This document shows, one piece after another, positions 10,101-19,881 of a stretch of 20,254 nucleotides of DNA. The notes below the pieces were generated by a model. It was not told the DNA's origin. It saw only the letters and a program-made list of their open reading frames with translations, and did no database searches. The stretch comes from Gonium pectorale (taxonomy: Eukaryota > Chlorophyta > Chlorophyceae > Chlamydomonadales > Volvocaceae): assembly GCA_001584585.1 (NCBI GenBank), contig LSYV01000008.1, positions 3,375,423 through 3,395,676 of the forward strand. The letters are read 5' to 3'. The position numbers and the translations under genes were made by a program. The first letter of the stretch is position 1, and the number at the start of each line of letters is the position of its first letter.

Positions 10101-12419
10101 GCCACCGCCAGCAGCTGTCCGCCGACGTCAACGGCGCCGTCGGCGTCGGCGCCGTCGGCGGCGGAGTCCGAGGCAGGCGGCGAATGCGGCTGCGGCAGCG
10201 GTGGCAGCGGGTAGGGGTGCGGCCGGCCGCGCAGCGCCGCGGCGGCGGCGCCTCCCGCCGGCATCAGCGCCGCCAGTGCCGCCGCCAGGTGCTGCGGCTG
10301 CATATGGCGCTCCAGCAGCGGCAGCGCCGGGACCAGCTGCTGCGACGTCAGCTGCTGCGCCAGGCGTGCGGCGGCGCCGGACTCGGTGCCGGCGGCGCCC
10401 GACACCAGCGCCGCCAGTAGCGACAGCACCGGTCCAAGGTGTTCCGCGACCGGCCTTCCTCCGCCGCCATCATCGCCGCTGCTGTTGCTCCCAGGAGACC
10501 AATCGTCGTCAAGGCCGCCGCCACCATCGGGCCCCGCCGTTGCGGCGGGGCCGCCACCCGCCACCCGCGACCCCTGCGACGCCACTCGGCCGGCGCCGGC
10601 GGCACCTTCTGCCTCCGCTACCTCCGCTGCCAGCTGCACCGCCCTCCGCACCGCCTCCGCGATAGGGACCTCCGCCTCCTCCGCCACCGCCGCCAGCAGC
10701 GCATCGCCCAGGCCGTCGTCTCCTCCACCTCCGCCGCCGTCAGCGCCCCTGACCCCGCTGGCGCCCAGCGCCACCGCCGCCTCCGCCAGCCGCGCCAGGT
10801 CGGCCAACAGGAACTGCGGGACGCGGTGCGCTCGGTCGGGGCCGCGTCGCACCAGCCCGCCCCCGCCAAACAGTGACAGGAGCCCGCCGCCGCTAGAACC
10901 GCCGCCGCCGCCAGACCCGCCGCCGCCGCTGCTGCCCGGGCCGCAGAGCCGGCGGCTGACCTCGCCGCACAGGGCCGCCGCCAGGTGGGGGTCGTGGTGG
11001 CGCAGGCGGGCGAAGGCGTGCAGGCCGCGCGCCAGGCTGCCGGACTGGAGGCGGGGGGCGGCGGGCAGCAGCCGTTCCGCGATGGAGCTGCGGAGGGGCG
11101 GAGGGGATGGAGAGGAGGGGAGAGTGATGGAGCGGGTGGGAGTGGCGGCACGGGCCGTCAGGCGTATATGAGGCCGCGGAGCAGGCCACGTGCATGGCCG
11201 GTTGACGTGGGGGGCAGGTGAGGTGATGCAGGGGTGGGGTGGACTGGAAGGCGGGGGGCGAAGGGCCGCTGGGCGCCGCTTCATGGGGCCCGTAGCCGCC
11301 GCCGGTGCCCGCGCCCTGGGCGCCGGCCGGCTTGGGCCTCTCGCACGCGCCCCTTGCGTCCTCCACACTCCGCTCCTTTCCCTCCCGCGGCGCACGTGAC
11401 TGGCCGTGTCCCCGGCCCCGCCCCGCCTTAGGCTGCCGTGCGCGGCGGTCCCGGCGGCATTCCCCCCGGGCAGTCCCCGTGCTGCGCCCCCAACCCCGCG
11501 ACGCGACCCGTTTCCCGTTCCGTATTACCCCACCCCCGCCACGCAACACGCACCCAAAGAGCTCCACGGGGTGGTAGCCGCCCGCCGCGAAGGCCTCCGC
11601 CAGCCGCGTCAGCGCGTCGGGGCCCAGCCCGTCCAGCAACGGCGCGGGGCCGCGTAGGTGCCGCTCCGCCAGCAGCTGCCACACCTCGTGGCTGCGGACC
11701 GGCAGCGACGCCATCGCAATAGCCAGGCGGTACGCCGTCGGCAGCGGCGGCGGTGCCGCCGCCGCCGCGGCGGCGGCAGCGGTGGAGGAGGGGCTCCGGC
11801 GGCGGCGTGACGGGGGCTGGCTGGCACCGTCAGCGGCGGTCATCTCGCTCCACAAGCCGGGGGGCGGGCTGGGCAGCTGGCCGCGTCGCAGGAGCAGCGC
11901 CAGCGCGGCCTCAAGCTTGGGATGGCTGGGAATGCGCAGCCGGGCAAGCAGCGTGAGCAGCTCGGGCGCGCTGCAGCGGGCCCAATAGCGAACATCAGGG
12001 ATGAATGCTGCGTTGGGCTCCAGCAGCGCGGTGACGTAGGCCTGGATAGCTTCCGCATCGCCGGTGACATGACCGGGATACACCTGGCGGGGGGTGAGCG
12101 CCACTGCCGATCGGGAGCCGAGCCCACTCTCCTCCAGGCGCTGCCGCACATGCCGCCAAGTTGCGGCGCCAGGGTTCGCGGGTATGGCCTCAAATAGCTC
12201 GCGCAGCACCGCGGCCGGGCGGTCGGCTCCGGCAGGGCCCCCCTGGCCGCGAGCTGTGTCCTTGCTCTCTTTGGCCGCCAAGCTCCCCTGGCAAGTGTGC
12301 AGGGCGGCGATGCAGGGACCAGGGCGCGACTCCGGAAGCGACCGCTGCCATTGAGATACCCAGCGACCTGGCAACGCGCGATTGAGCGCCCAAACTCCCA
12401 GTTGAGAGGTTCGCGTCAT
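7197..12419 (-). CDS. OPR-like helical-repeat protein with C-terminal RAP domain, five exons, about 1170 aa
   Basis: Exons joined in phase: 12419-11554, 11087-9608, 9368-9117, 8658-8494, 7946-7197 (TGA at 7199-7197). The N-terminus MTRTSQLGVWALNRALPGRW is rich in Arg, Ser and Trp with no acidic residue before about residue 29, as in mitochondrial or plastid targeting peptides. Helical repeats follow with the Leu/Trp-Ala pattern of octotricopeptide proteins, for example ELLTLLARLRIPSHPKLEAA, TALAQLCWALGHLAYDNEDL (end of exon 2) and LGPLELADVMWALAVNEF (exon 3). The last 45 residues, LLGPARWRQLVLRQMGALVR and then PVRQAEWEQ and RRAALAEAL, fit a RAP domain, lacking only its most usual aromatic residues. 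Algal OPR/RAP proteins act as gene-specific factors for organelle RNA stability, splicing or translation; the target here cannot be read. Gly- and Ala-rich insertions separate the repeats. The exon 3 acceptor is a choice: the stronger-looking CAG at about 9404 is out of phase, while CAG at 9371-9369 is in phase. Confidence 0.78.
8143..8158. repeat. Partial third copy of the dispersed 36-bp element
   Basis: Sixteen bases, CCGCGACCCGTTTCCC, match the core of the element at 11496 and 18701, with the CGACG part missing. It lies in intron 4 of the OPR/RAP gene. The match is short, so chance similarity is possible. Confidence 0.4.
8706..8833. repeat. 8-bp minisatellite of unit GGGGCAAC, about 16 copies
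   Basis: About fifteen full units and one partial unit of GGGGCAAC, GGGGCCAC or GGGGCTAC, with two units starting GGGAC. It lies in intron 3 of the OPR/RAP gene (between the exons ending at 9117 and starting at 8658). The plus strand carries a G-run every 8 bp, so it could form G-quadruplexes; the gene's own transcript would be C-rich. Because 8 is not a multiple of 3, the array is open in several frames and creates long false plus-strand reading frames. Confidence 0.9.
11496..11531. repeat. Dispersed 36-bp element, copy 1
   Basis: This segment, starting CCGCGACGCGACCCGTTTCC and ending TTCCGTATTACCCC, recurs at 18701-18736 with a single mismatch in 36 bases. It lies in intron 1 of the OPR/RAP gene, about 20 nt past its donor. 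Flanking sequences do not match, so the repeat boundaries are sharp. Confidence 0.85.
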
Positions 12420-12501
12420 ACATTTGGGCTATTGTGGCTCGGGTCGGCTGTCCATGGGCGAGTCAAACTAGCCGTCCCTACGCTTTGAGTTTCTCAAGTG
12501 T

Positions 12502-12529
12502 GGTATACATTGCGAGGTATACCTTGCGA
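12502..12529. promoter_or_regulatory. Tandem 14-bp duplication upstream of the OPR/RAP gene
   Basis: Two adjacent 14-bp units, GGTATACATTGCGA (12502-12515) and GGTATACCTTGCGA (12516-12529), differ at one base. They lie 83-110 nt upstream of the OPR/RAP start codon at 12419. The two units also give a 7-bp inverted pair GGTATAC/GTATACC. The position suits a promoter or 5' leader element; a role is inference only. Confidence 0.45.
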
Positions 12530-12691
12530 AACGATGCCAATGCACGACACTCAACACCCAACACTGTTACGAATACTAATTTCCACAAAGACTTTCACAG
12601 AAGGGCATTCCTACCTGTTCTTACCTTGTACTGAGCTAACAGCGTCTATCAGTGTTGTCAGGCTAGGGACCAGCGGCCCCACGAAGGGTGA
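12530..12691. other. Spacer upstream of the OPR/RAP gene
   Basis: No coding signal is seen. This AT-richer stretch between the tandem duplication and the orphan frame at 12692 is probably part of the upstream region of the minus-strand OPR/RAP gene. Confidence 0.4.
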
Positions 12692-13060
12692 ACCGTGGGT
12701 CACGCCGCCGTGTTTGTATCCTTGCATGTGCCAGGGAAGAGGGAATGGCCCTACTCATTCGAGGGGATCGAATCGCCCCTTGCTGAACCCGAGGACCCCA
12801 CCGGCAGTGCGAGCGTGGGTGTTAGCCTCAGCACACTCGTGGACTACTGCGCTGTTCGCCCCCACTCGCAGCTTCACATGCCAAACGCCCGGGTCTTCGC
12901 TGCCCTGGGTCCCGGCGTGGCTGCCCCGGGACAAGGCGCTCTCCTGAACCCCTCAAGCGCGCATGCCGAGCCCCTCCGTGAAAAAGGCGCGCAAACTGGG
13001 TTCGCAAGCACGGACGGCACTGCAGAGCGGACCTCCACGTTCGACTGCAGCCTTAAGTGA
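12692..13060 (+). CDS. Orphan open frame, possible terminal exon or gene remnant
   Basis: I do not recognise it. The frame is open from just after a TGA at 12689 to a TGA at 13058-13060, with high G/C in third codon positions compared with the flanking spacer. It contains REWPYSFEGIESPLAEPE, then VSLSTLVDYCAVRPHSQL, and ends TSTFDCSLK. It has no ATG near its start, but a plausible acceptor (TTTGTATCCTTGCATGTGCCAG) ends at about 12735, so it could be a last exon starting at 12736. No upstream exon is visible in the 300 bases before it, where the OPR/RAP gene begins on the other strand. It could be a small unannotated gene, a duplicated fragment or chance. Confidence 0.25.
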   Translation, partial: TVGHAAVFVSLHVPGKREWPYSFEGIESPLAEPEDPTGSASVGVSLSTLVDYCAVRPHSQLHMPNARVFAALGPGVAAPGQGALLNPSSAHAEPLREKGAQTGFASTDGTAERTSTFDCSLK

Positions 13061-14017
13061 CACACCTGGGGTGGCATGGGGTGCCAAGGCATGGGAAGCC
13101 AAGGGCAGCCACGCACACGCTGCCTGCATCCCCTGACTGCGCTGGGTGGCTTGGGATCATCCTGCCGACCGTCTTGGCTCTTGAGGCAGCTGCGCCGTCC
13201 CTGCCAGGGTCAGGCAACAGAACCGCTTCCATACCGTAATGCTGGTATCGGTGGATGGCCATCGCAGCACAGTGTGTCCTCGTCACATCGAGTCCCCATC
13301 CCTGTTGGGTTTGGATGTAACGGCAGCCGTGGGATGCAGCACGGGATGGCACGGTATAGCACATTCGCGCTGCCAGAAGCAGACAGATTCCTTGTGCTTA
13401 CATGGTCTATGGGCACGAAACGCTAGGCAAAAGCATAGGCAACTCCATGTCTATTCCGTTACTCCGGCTCCAACAGCTACCTACAGCGGTATTTGCAGCA
13501 ACAGCCAGCGAATCCACCAGCGCTTTTCACGGACCCGTCCATCTCATACGAGCCTCTCCGCAATATGTGCATCCAGAACGGGCGAATCCAACAGCAATGT
13601 GCCATACGAGATTACAGCGCCCCTCCCCATCACCTAACGAGTAGTACCAGCCAAACAAGCGAACAGGATAAAAAGAAAAGTGCCACCAAACTCTCAACCA
13701 TCATTATCATCGTCATCTCATCTTCATCTTCTCGGGTGTAACGAAAGAATCGCGAACGGCCACAAACACACCACCAAGCGCACACCGCCTCGAATGCCGC
13801 GGCTCACCAAATGTGTACAAAGCCCACGTAGGCCAACAGTATCAGTCTGCGCTCACGCGTGCATGTCTATCTGACCGGTGTAGTCGTACAGAGCTGCCTG
13901 TGCAAATGTAAGCTATATAACACGACACCGCGCTATCGCGGCACAACCGCCCAAAAGCTGGGGCAGCGACGCCGTGCCTCCTGGCCTTCCCGCCGCCTCG
14001 GTACCTTGTGCATTGGC
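13061..14017. other. Spacer holding the CURT1-like 3' UTR
   Basis: No gene is seen. The part next to the CURT1-like stop (14018) should be its 3' untranslated region. It includes an ATC/TTC-rich stretch at about 13698-13735. The part near 13061-13260 is rich in short GGCATGGG-type repeats. Confidence 0.45.
13398..13402 (-). terminator. Candidate poly(A) signal TGTAA for the CURT1-like gene
   Basis: TTACA on the plus strand reads TGTAA on the gene strand, the usual polyadenylation signal of Chlamydomonas-type algae. It lies about 615 nt past the stop codon, within the usual range of algal 3' UTR lengths. A 5-base motif occurs by chance, so support is weak. Confidence 0.3.
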
Positions 14018-15707
14018 TCACTTGTCGTCGCCGGTGACCTTGCCCAGGAAGCCCGACACAGACGTCTTGACGGTCTCACTGTGGATGAGAAACACGGGAA
14101 GGAAGATGGGCGGGAGCACACAAGCCGAGAGCGACGTGGGAAGGCGTTGAGCAATCCCAGCCACGACGGGCAGCATCGCGCGGAGGCAGACCCAGGGAGC
14201 GGCAGTTGCCACATGCGGCACACACGAGAGGGACACGCGGGTGCACCGCACGTCAGCCAGACGCGACAGACAGACGCGCGGCAAACTGGTGCACCCGTGC
14301 TCGGCGAGCGCACACCGGGCAAAGCTAGAGCCGAGCTCCTCCCGCACCATCCGGCAACACAGCAACTGCCGTACCACCATCATCTGCCACGCCGGCCCGC
14401 GCTTCATTTCACTCCACCTCACGACGGCCCTTGCCTTGCTTCCCGAACGGCATGTACCCGTTCCTTCAAGAGCCTCCCTTCCCCGCCTCCCTCCCGCTAT
14501 CGCCCCTCCTACCGCTCCTCGGGGTCGACGGAGATCTTGTAGACGAAGGTGGCGGTGACGACCAGGCCCACCAGCTGCAGCAGCTTGTTCACAATGGGGA
14601 TGCGGTCCACCACGTCGATGGTGGCTGCAAGGGGCGGGGCAGGGCAGGGGGGTTGGAAGAGAACGGAGCCTCTGCAGCGGGCCTAGGGGCCAGGGGGGCT
14701 AAACCTGCAGGGAGCAGGCGGGAGACCGTAATCACGTATGGAGTGGCTCGGCAGAGTTCTCAGGTTTGTTCAGACCGCTGATGAGCTGTGTGTGCAGCAG
14801 TCCTGGAAAAAAGCGTGCAGGACGCAGAGCATGAGGAACTCACCGCCAATGGCTGAGGAGCATTGACCGCCGGCCAGGCGAAGGAGGATTCCATGCAAAT
14901 GGGGCAAGGGCGGGCATGCAGAGTTGAGGTCGGGAACGAAGGCCCAGACAGTACGATGAACGCCACCCCTAACGGTGCGCCCGCTTCACAGGCGTATAGC
15001 AGCGTGCAGCGGCGAGTGGACGCCACGTGTCCAGAGGCGCATCAGACCGCTGCAGCACGCTGCACCCAGCCCCATACTGCAACGAGGCCCGCCGCAACAT
15101 GAAGAGTGAATCACGGTAGATGGCGTCCCCCCAAAATGTGAACGCTCTGTCTTACCGATCTGCGCAACGATGACACCGAAGACAATGGCGATGACGGCGG
15201 GCTTCTCGGTGTCCTCGGTAGTCTCCCACTTGGTCTGTGGGCAGGTCGCAGGCCTTATAATGTTCAGCGGAACAGCTGTGAACGTAGCTGCTGTCGCTTT
15301 GACTTCCAACTTCCGAGTGCAACAGTCGCACCTTGACCCAGGTCCAGGCCTCGTTAGCGGCGGTCTGCAGCTTCTCCACAGTCTCGTTGGTAGGAGCAGG
15401 GGTAGGGGTAGGCTCCGCCGAGGCCCGGACCGTCACTGCGGAATGATCACGCGTGTCAGCTTTCCGAGCACACTCCGAGACACGAGGCGGGCGCCAAATG
15501 AAACGCAACTAGTACTCACTCTTGCGAGGAGCCCCGCGAAGGGCGACTGGGCAGGCACGCACCGCCCTGTCACGAAAGTAGCGGTTCCGGTCCTCAGTCG
15601 CCGCCTCAGAGGACCACAGTCAAGAATGTTGGCACAAAACAATCTCGACATGTCACTAACCGCTTGGTTGGCAGGGCCAGCGACGAGGACTTGAGCAGCA
15701 GGGCCAT
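14018..15707 (-). CDS. CURT1-like (CAAD domain) thylakoid curvature protein, six exons, 149 aa
   Basis: Exons: 15707-15661, 15566-15520, 15435-15332, 15234-15156, 14624-14513, 14078-14018 (TGA at 14020-14018). All phases agree and the total is 450 nt. Residues 1-36 (MALLLKSSSLALPTKRAVRA and onward, ending MTVRA|S) form a plastid transit peptide with a typical VRA|S cleavage site. The mature part has a Pro/Thr-rich linker, an amphipathic helix (ETVEKLQTAANEAWTWVKTK, about 50-68), a first membrane segment (KPAVIAIVFGVIVAQI, 77-92), a short polar turn (DVVDRIP), a second membrane segment (NKLLQLVGLVVTATFVY, 105-121) and a C-terminal helix ending GKVTGDDK. This is the CAAD/CURT1 layout: two close membrane helices with amphipathic helices on both sides. 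CURT1 proteins oligomerise at grana margins and bend thylakoid membranes. The start is fixed by the transit peptide and the phase of intron 1. No TATA box is evident upstream. The paralogue type (A, B or C) cannot be told. Confidence 0.92.
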
Positions 15708-18037
15708 CTTCGAGCAGGGGGTGTTGCAGGAGGTGTAAGGCGCAGCAAGCAGCAAGCAGCTTGCGTCAGAGTATTCTAGCGAACCGGCGTTCAGAGCGCG
15801 TCCACTGTCGTCGTTTTGTAGTCGACACGAATCGACGGTGGCGCGAAAATCGTACTTGCTCGTCCCGGCGGATTCTTGCCACAGTTCAATTCAAATCCTG
15901 TCGGTGCAAACCGATGCGGCAATGCGCGATGGCTGGTCGCAACTGCTCGCAACTGTCAATTACCTCGCGGGGCCTGTAAGCGTCAGCGAGCGTTACGTGC
16001 GTGGGGCATCCGGCTTCGAGCCGCTGTTCGCGCATCTACTATTGGACGGCTATGGGCCATCAGGAGTTTGCAGCTTGTCGGTGTTGCGCAGACGACCGGT
16101 GTCTCGGGTCAACCAAGCCTCCCTCCCCTCCACCTCCTCCACATCGCCTGCTTGTCCCTGCGCGCCGCGCCAACCCCCTTCCTGCGCTTCTCTCCGGCCT
16201 TGCCCTCGGGCCTGGCCTGGGTAAGGGATCTGGTTGTATTTAATATCAGTGGGATTTTGGATTTTGCGGTAAGTGGTGGCGGATTGTTCCGGCGGCGGCG
16301 GGGCTGGGCAAAACCGGCACAGCGATCGATCGAGCGAAGGCTTACCCAGCGACCCAGGCGGTCCTCTCGGCCCCCATGGGCCGAGCAAAGGCGCGCATTA
16401 CTCAGAAGCCTTGTGCGGTCGGTGCCGAGCAGTGGAAGAGAGTGACAGACAGGCTGGGGCGGAAGGGCCAGGGTGGGAGGAGCTCATCGCACCGCTCAAC
16501 AAGGCAACTGGTTGAGCCATTGAGGGAACAGGCTGTGTGCGGACCGACAAGCTCAGTTCGCCCTGCGTTAGCTCATCGCAACGCGGTCCAGCCAGAAGGC
16601 CACACGCATGAAAGGCAAACGGCGGGACACGGGTAACAAACACACACCGGTTTCTGGTTCTCTTTTTTACACCGGTATGAGCTGCAGAAAGCACTCCCGA
16701 CAACACCTGCCGCCGCCGCAGCAGCATTAGCGCCGGGGGGAGCCTGCGGCATGGCCCCCCCAGCTCCGGCCCCGGCTGCACCCGTTAGGCGCATTGACGA
16801 AGCCGTGGAGCTGCCCGCTGGCAACGCACGGGAGCCCGTGGCGGCGGAGGCAGCGGAATCGGGTCGTCCTCGGGGCTGTCGTTGTCTTATGCCACAGGCG
16901 CCTGCGCAGTGGTGATGCTTTTGGTTTTGCTTGCTATCCTTGTACAAAACTGTTTTAGCACGCTGTCACGCGCAATGAACACACTCGAAGGCGCGACGTT
17001 TCCACTAGGGCGCCAGAGTACAAGGCACGGTGGGCCGGGGACACGGGCAGACGGCGAGACAGGTGCTCTCAGAGGCCTCATTTGCGCAACAACCGAATGA
17101 GTGAGCGAGCTTTTACCGCGGCACAAGATGCCTGTGCCGGCTCTCCCTCTTTCTTCGCAGATTTTTTTTGTTTTTTCGGTACCGCTGCATGTGTGACCCG
17201 CGGGTCGATTCGGCGAACAGACATCGGCAGGCCATTGGCTTGATGCCATCTACCGCCGACAAAATGCATACTACGGTATGCTCCCGGCGGCAACCCTAAC
17301 CAGCACCTACCCCTAGTCGTTGCGCAGCTGTCCCTTCACAAGTGTCGGGCCGCACCAGTTTCAGGTGACACGCCGCCCTAACACACGAACCCGGTGCTTT
17401 CTGTGCTTTGTGACCGATCGATCCGCCATATACAATGTCGCCTAATAAGTTGCTTGATTGGGCGTCAGGTCGCAGCGGCCAGCAAGGATGCAAGGTGCGA
17501 TGCGCATTCACCTCCCCGTCCCGCCCACTCACACACACCTCCCCGAGATAGCGCTCCGCAGGGCGACGGCAGCAGTGGTGCTCGCCAGGCAGCAAAAGAC
17601 CCGCGCACGCCGGGACTCCGCCACTAGTGCTGGCACTGAAACACAAACTGCACTCAAAGCCCCAACTCAATGCGCAAGCGCAAGTACGAGCCTATCCAGG
17701 AGGACCTATGCGATATGTCGTGTGCTACCGCTGGCACCGGCAGATCTTGGTACCACCGTCCCCCGCATCATGTGGGGGCTGCGCCACACCTGTACGGCAG
17801 CGTGCGCCTCAGGGGCGTGTGCCGGTTCGCCATATATGCGGGCGGATCCGGCGTTTCCCATCTTGCAAGCATACCTTTGCCGGTTGGAAGAATGGGGATG
17901 GCATGGGCAATGGGGGTGCCAAGAACTGGCACGGGCCACCTTTGGGCCCTGACAGATATTTGCAGCTTATCGATGGGGAATTGGTTGTTCGAATGGACTG
18001 AGGCCAGTGGAAAGGCGGGTACCATATAATTGAGCAA
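15708..18037. other. Long region without an assignable gene
   Basis: Its left end holds the CURT1-like promoter and leader, with GCAAGCA repeats at about 15740-15765. Several plus-strand fragments look partly coding but could not be joined. At 15838-16100 a frame reads GWSQLLATVNYLAGPVSVSE and FEPLFAHLLLDGYGP. At 16683-16860 a frame reads VRRIDEAVELPAGNAREPVA. At 16882-17100 a frame holds one hydrophobic segment, ACAVVMLLVLLAILVQNCF, as in a membrane anchor. Donor-like GTAAGG and GTAAGT sites lie near 16220 and 16270. A plus-strand gene encoding a small membrane-anchored protein is possible. About 17100-18037 shows nothing coding. Confidence 0.35.
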
Positions 18038-18066
18038 GGCGGTTCACATCACAACCGTGAACCGCC
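18038..18066. repeat. Perfect inverted repeat, 10-bp arms with 9-nt loop
   Basis: GGCGGTTCAC (18038-18047) and GTGAACCGCC (18057-18066) are exact reverse complements around the loop ATCACAACC. The stem is GC-rich and would be stable. It is isolated in a spacer, with no gene ending beside it and no flanking T-run, so I do not call it a terminator. Confidence 0.85.
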
Positions 18067-19182
18067 GAGAGTTCCGCACGCCCCAAAGGGATTTTGGAGG
18101 GTGAGCAAGATCTACGTGGCATCGCCGCACATTAAACGCCTGCAGACGTTGGCTAGCCAAATTGGGAACCCCCCGGGCCCCGGTCAGCACCCTCGCCTAC
18201 TCACCCCCCATGTCCCTTTGTGTCGTACTCCCGTACGGTCCGCCTGCCTTTTTCCTTGCCACCCCTTCTCGTTCCATTATCAGCAGCACATCGGTAACGA
18301 GTTTTCAGTGTGGCGCGTCCCTGCTCTGCCTCTGCTTTGCCTTGCCCGCCCCGCATGTTTCGCCGTCATCCATCGCTAACTCGCTTCTTCCGCTGCTGTC
18401 GCCGTCCGCCTGCCCGCTCCGTAGGTCAGTACAAAGTGATGATTGGGTCAGTGCCGTTGGGGAAGTCCGTCTGGGCAGGCCCGCGCTCGCGGTGTCAGTG
18501 CTGTGCCAGTCTGTCGGCGTGTTAAGTTGGGCGGGTGGGTATGGGCTTTCCTCCGCCTCCCCTTCACGTTATCAGCGACTACGATCAGCGGAGGTACGCT
18601 GCAGCGCTGCTCGCTCGTCGCTGACGTCGAAGTTTCACAGGTCGTCTACAACTACGTCAAGATCACTACAAGTTCTTCCATTGAGTATGCGATTCGGTGT
18701 CCGCGACGCGACCCGTTTCCCATTCCGTATTACCCCCCGGGCCCCGGCCCTCCTGACTGACACCTGATGAGCATGGCCCGGTCGGAGCCAGTGCGCCCCG
18801 CGCCCATGTAAGCTCGTCATGTGAGCAACGCGTAACTGTCTGGACGGTATGGGCATAACTTATCACCCGCATGGGTTAGAGTGAAGGCTATACTTGCAAT
18901 CAGCATGCGGCCCGCGGGTCATCCCGCGACTGAGCGGTGGCCCGCCAGTTGCAAACCACTGCTCTCATAAAGCCTCCATAAAGTGTTTGGATGTTTGGAG
19001 TGTGCAACGGATGTGCTTCCAACACAACAAAGTGTCGTAATGATTGGCCGCGTGCAGTGACCATGCTTAAATGGATAGTAATTAGTGAGTGAACCTAGAT
19101 ATCGATGGTCAAGATATCCACTATGTAGTTGACCTAACGTGGCGTGCTCTGGCAATTGCAAACAACAGAAGATGCACCAAAG
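18067..19182. other. Spacer upstream of the right-edge gene
   Basis: No gene model is possible. A plus-strand frame at about 18600-18690 (VADVEVSQVVYNYVKITTSS) is weakly coding-like and runs into copy 2 of the dispersed 36-bp element. From about 18840 the DNA becomes AT-richer and looks like ordinary upstream sequence of the gene at 19269. Confidence 0.4.
18701..18736. repeat. Dispersed 36-bp element, copy 2
   Basis: Identical to 11496-11531 except for one base (CCCATTCC here, CCCGTTCC there), in the same orientation. Here it lies in a spacer, which shows that the element is not tied to the OPR/RAP intron. Confidence 0.85.
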
Positions 19183-19190
19183 CATAAATA
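19183..19190 (+). promoter_or_regulatory. TATA-like element CATAAATA
   Basis: An AT-rich octamer 79 nt upstream of the ATG at 19269, in an otherwise mixed sequence. The spacing would allow a short 5' leader. A match this loose is weak evidence. Confidence 0.25.
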
Positions 19191-19268
19191 ATTGGCTTAC
19201 ATTCCGCAACTTCGTCGTCGGCTGAGTTTAAACTTTGCTGTCGGCATCCGTAGCACAGTGTCGGGGGC

Positions 19269-19837
19269 ATGTTTCGCCGCAACTCCGACGAGCGAGCCGC
19301 TGTTCCGAACCGCAGCACGGCGCTAAGCGAGCAGTGAGTGCGGGGGGGGGGGCGCCGGCACGCCAAAACCCATGTCAAAGCGTGTGACTGCCCTTGTTCG
19401 GAAAGCTGGGAGCCTGGTCCACCCGCCGCATGCTCCTCCCAGTCTGCCACCCGATCCTCACCCCCTTCCGCTCTCCCCACTCCTCTTACCTCACCCCCTT
19501 CCGCAGGGAGCCCCTCATTGCCTCCAGTACAGTCCTCAGCTCCGATGCCGCCGCTGCCCCCGCCCCCTCCGTCTCCGCGGCCGCCCGGTCGGCGTTTGGG
19601 CTACCGGGGGCGGCCGCCGGCGCACTGGCCGCCATGGCCGCCGCAGCCGCTGCACCCGGGGAACTAAACGGCGCTGGTGCCGACGACGGGGCGGGGGCGG
19701 GGGCGCTGGAATACGGCTTTCTGCGCCCCTCCCTGAGCCCCACTGTCGAGAGCGCCGAGGAGATCCTGCAGGCGGGCGGGCGGGCGACAGGGGTCTCGGA
19801 GAGGGCTTATTCTTTGGGCGATGGGTGATAAGTGTGT

Positions 19838-19881
<44 letters not shown>

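Noticed and set aside
13933..14422. Minus-strand frames of about 130 codons over the last CURT1 intron
   Set aside because: Only the last 20 codons of one of them are exon 6 of the CURT1-like gene. The rest is intron, as the phase-matched acceptor at 14079 shows.
18038..18066. Hairpin as a rho-independent terminator
   Set aside because: The host is eukaryotic, no T-run follows, and no gene ends here.
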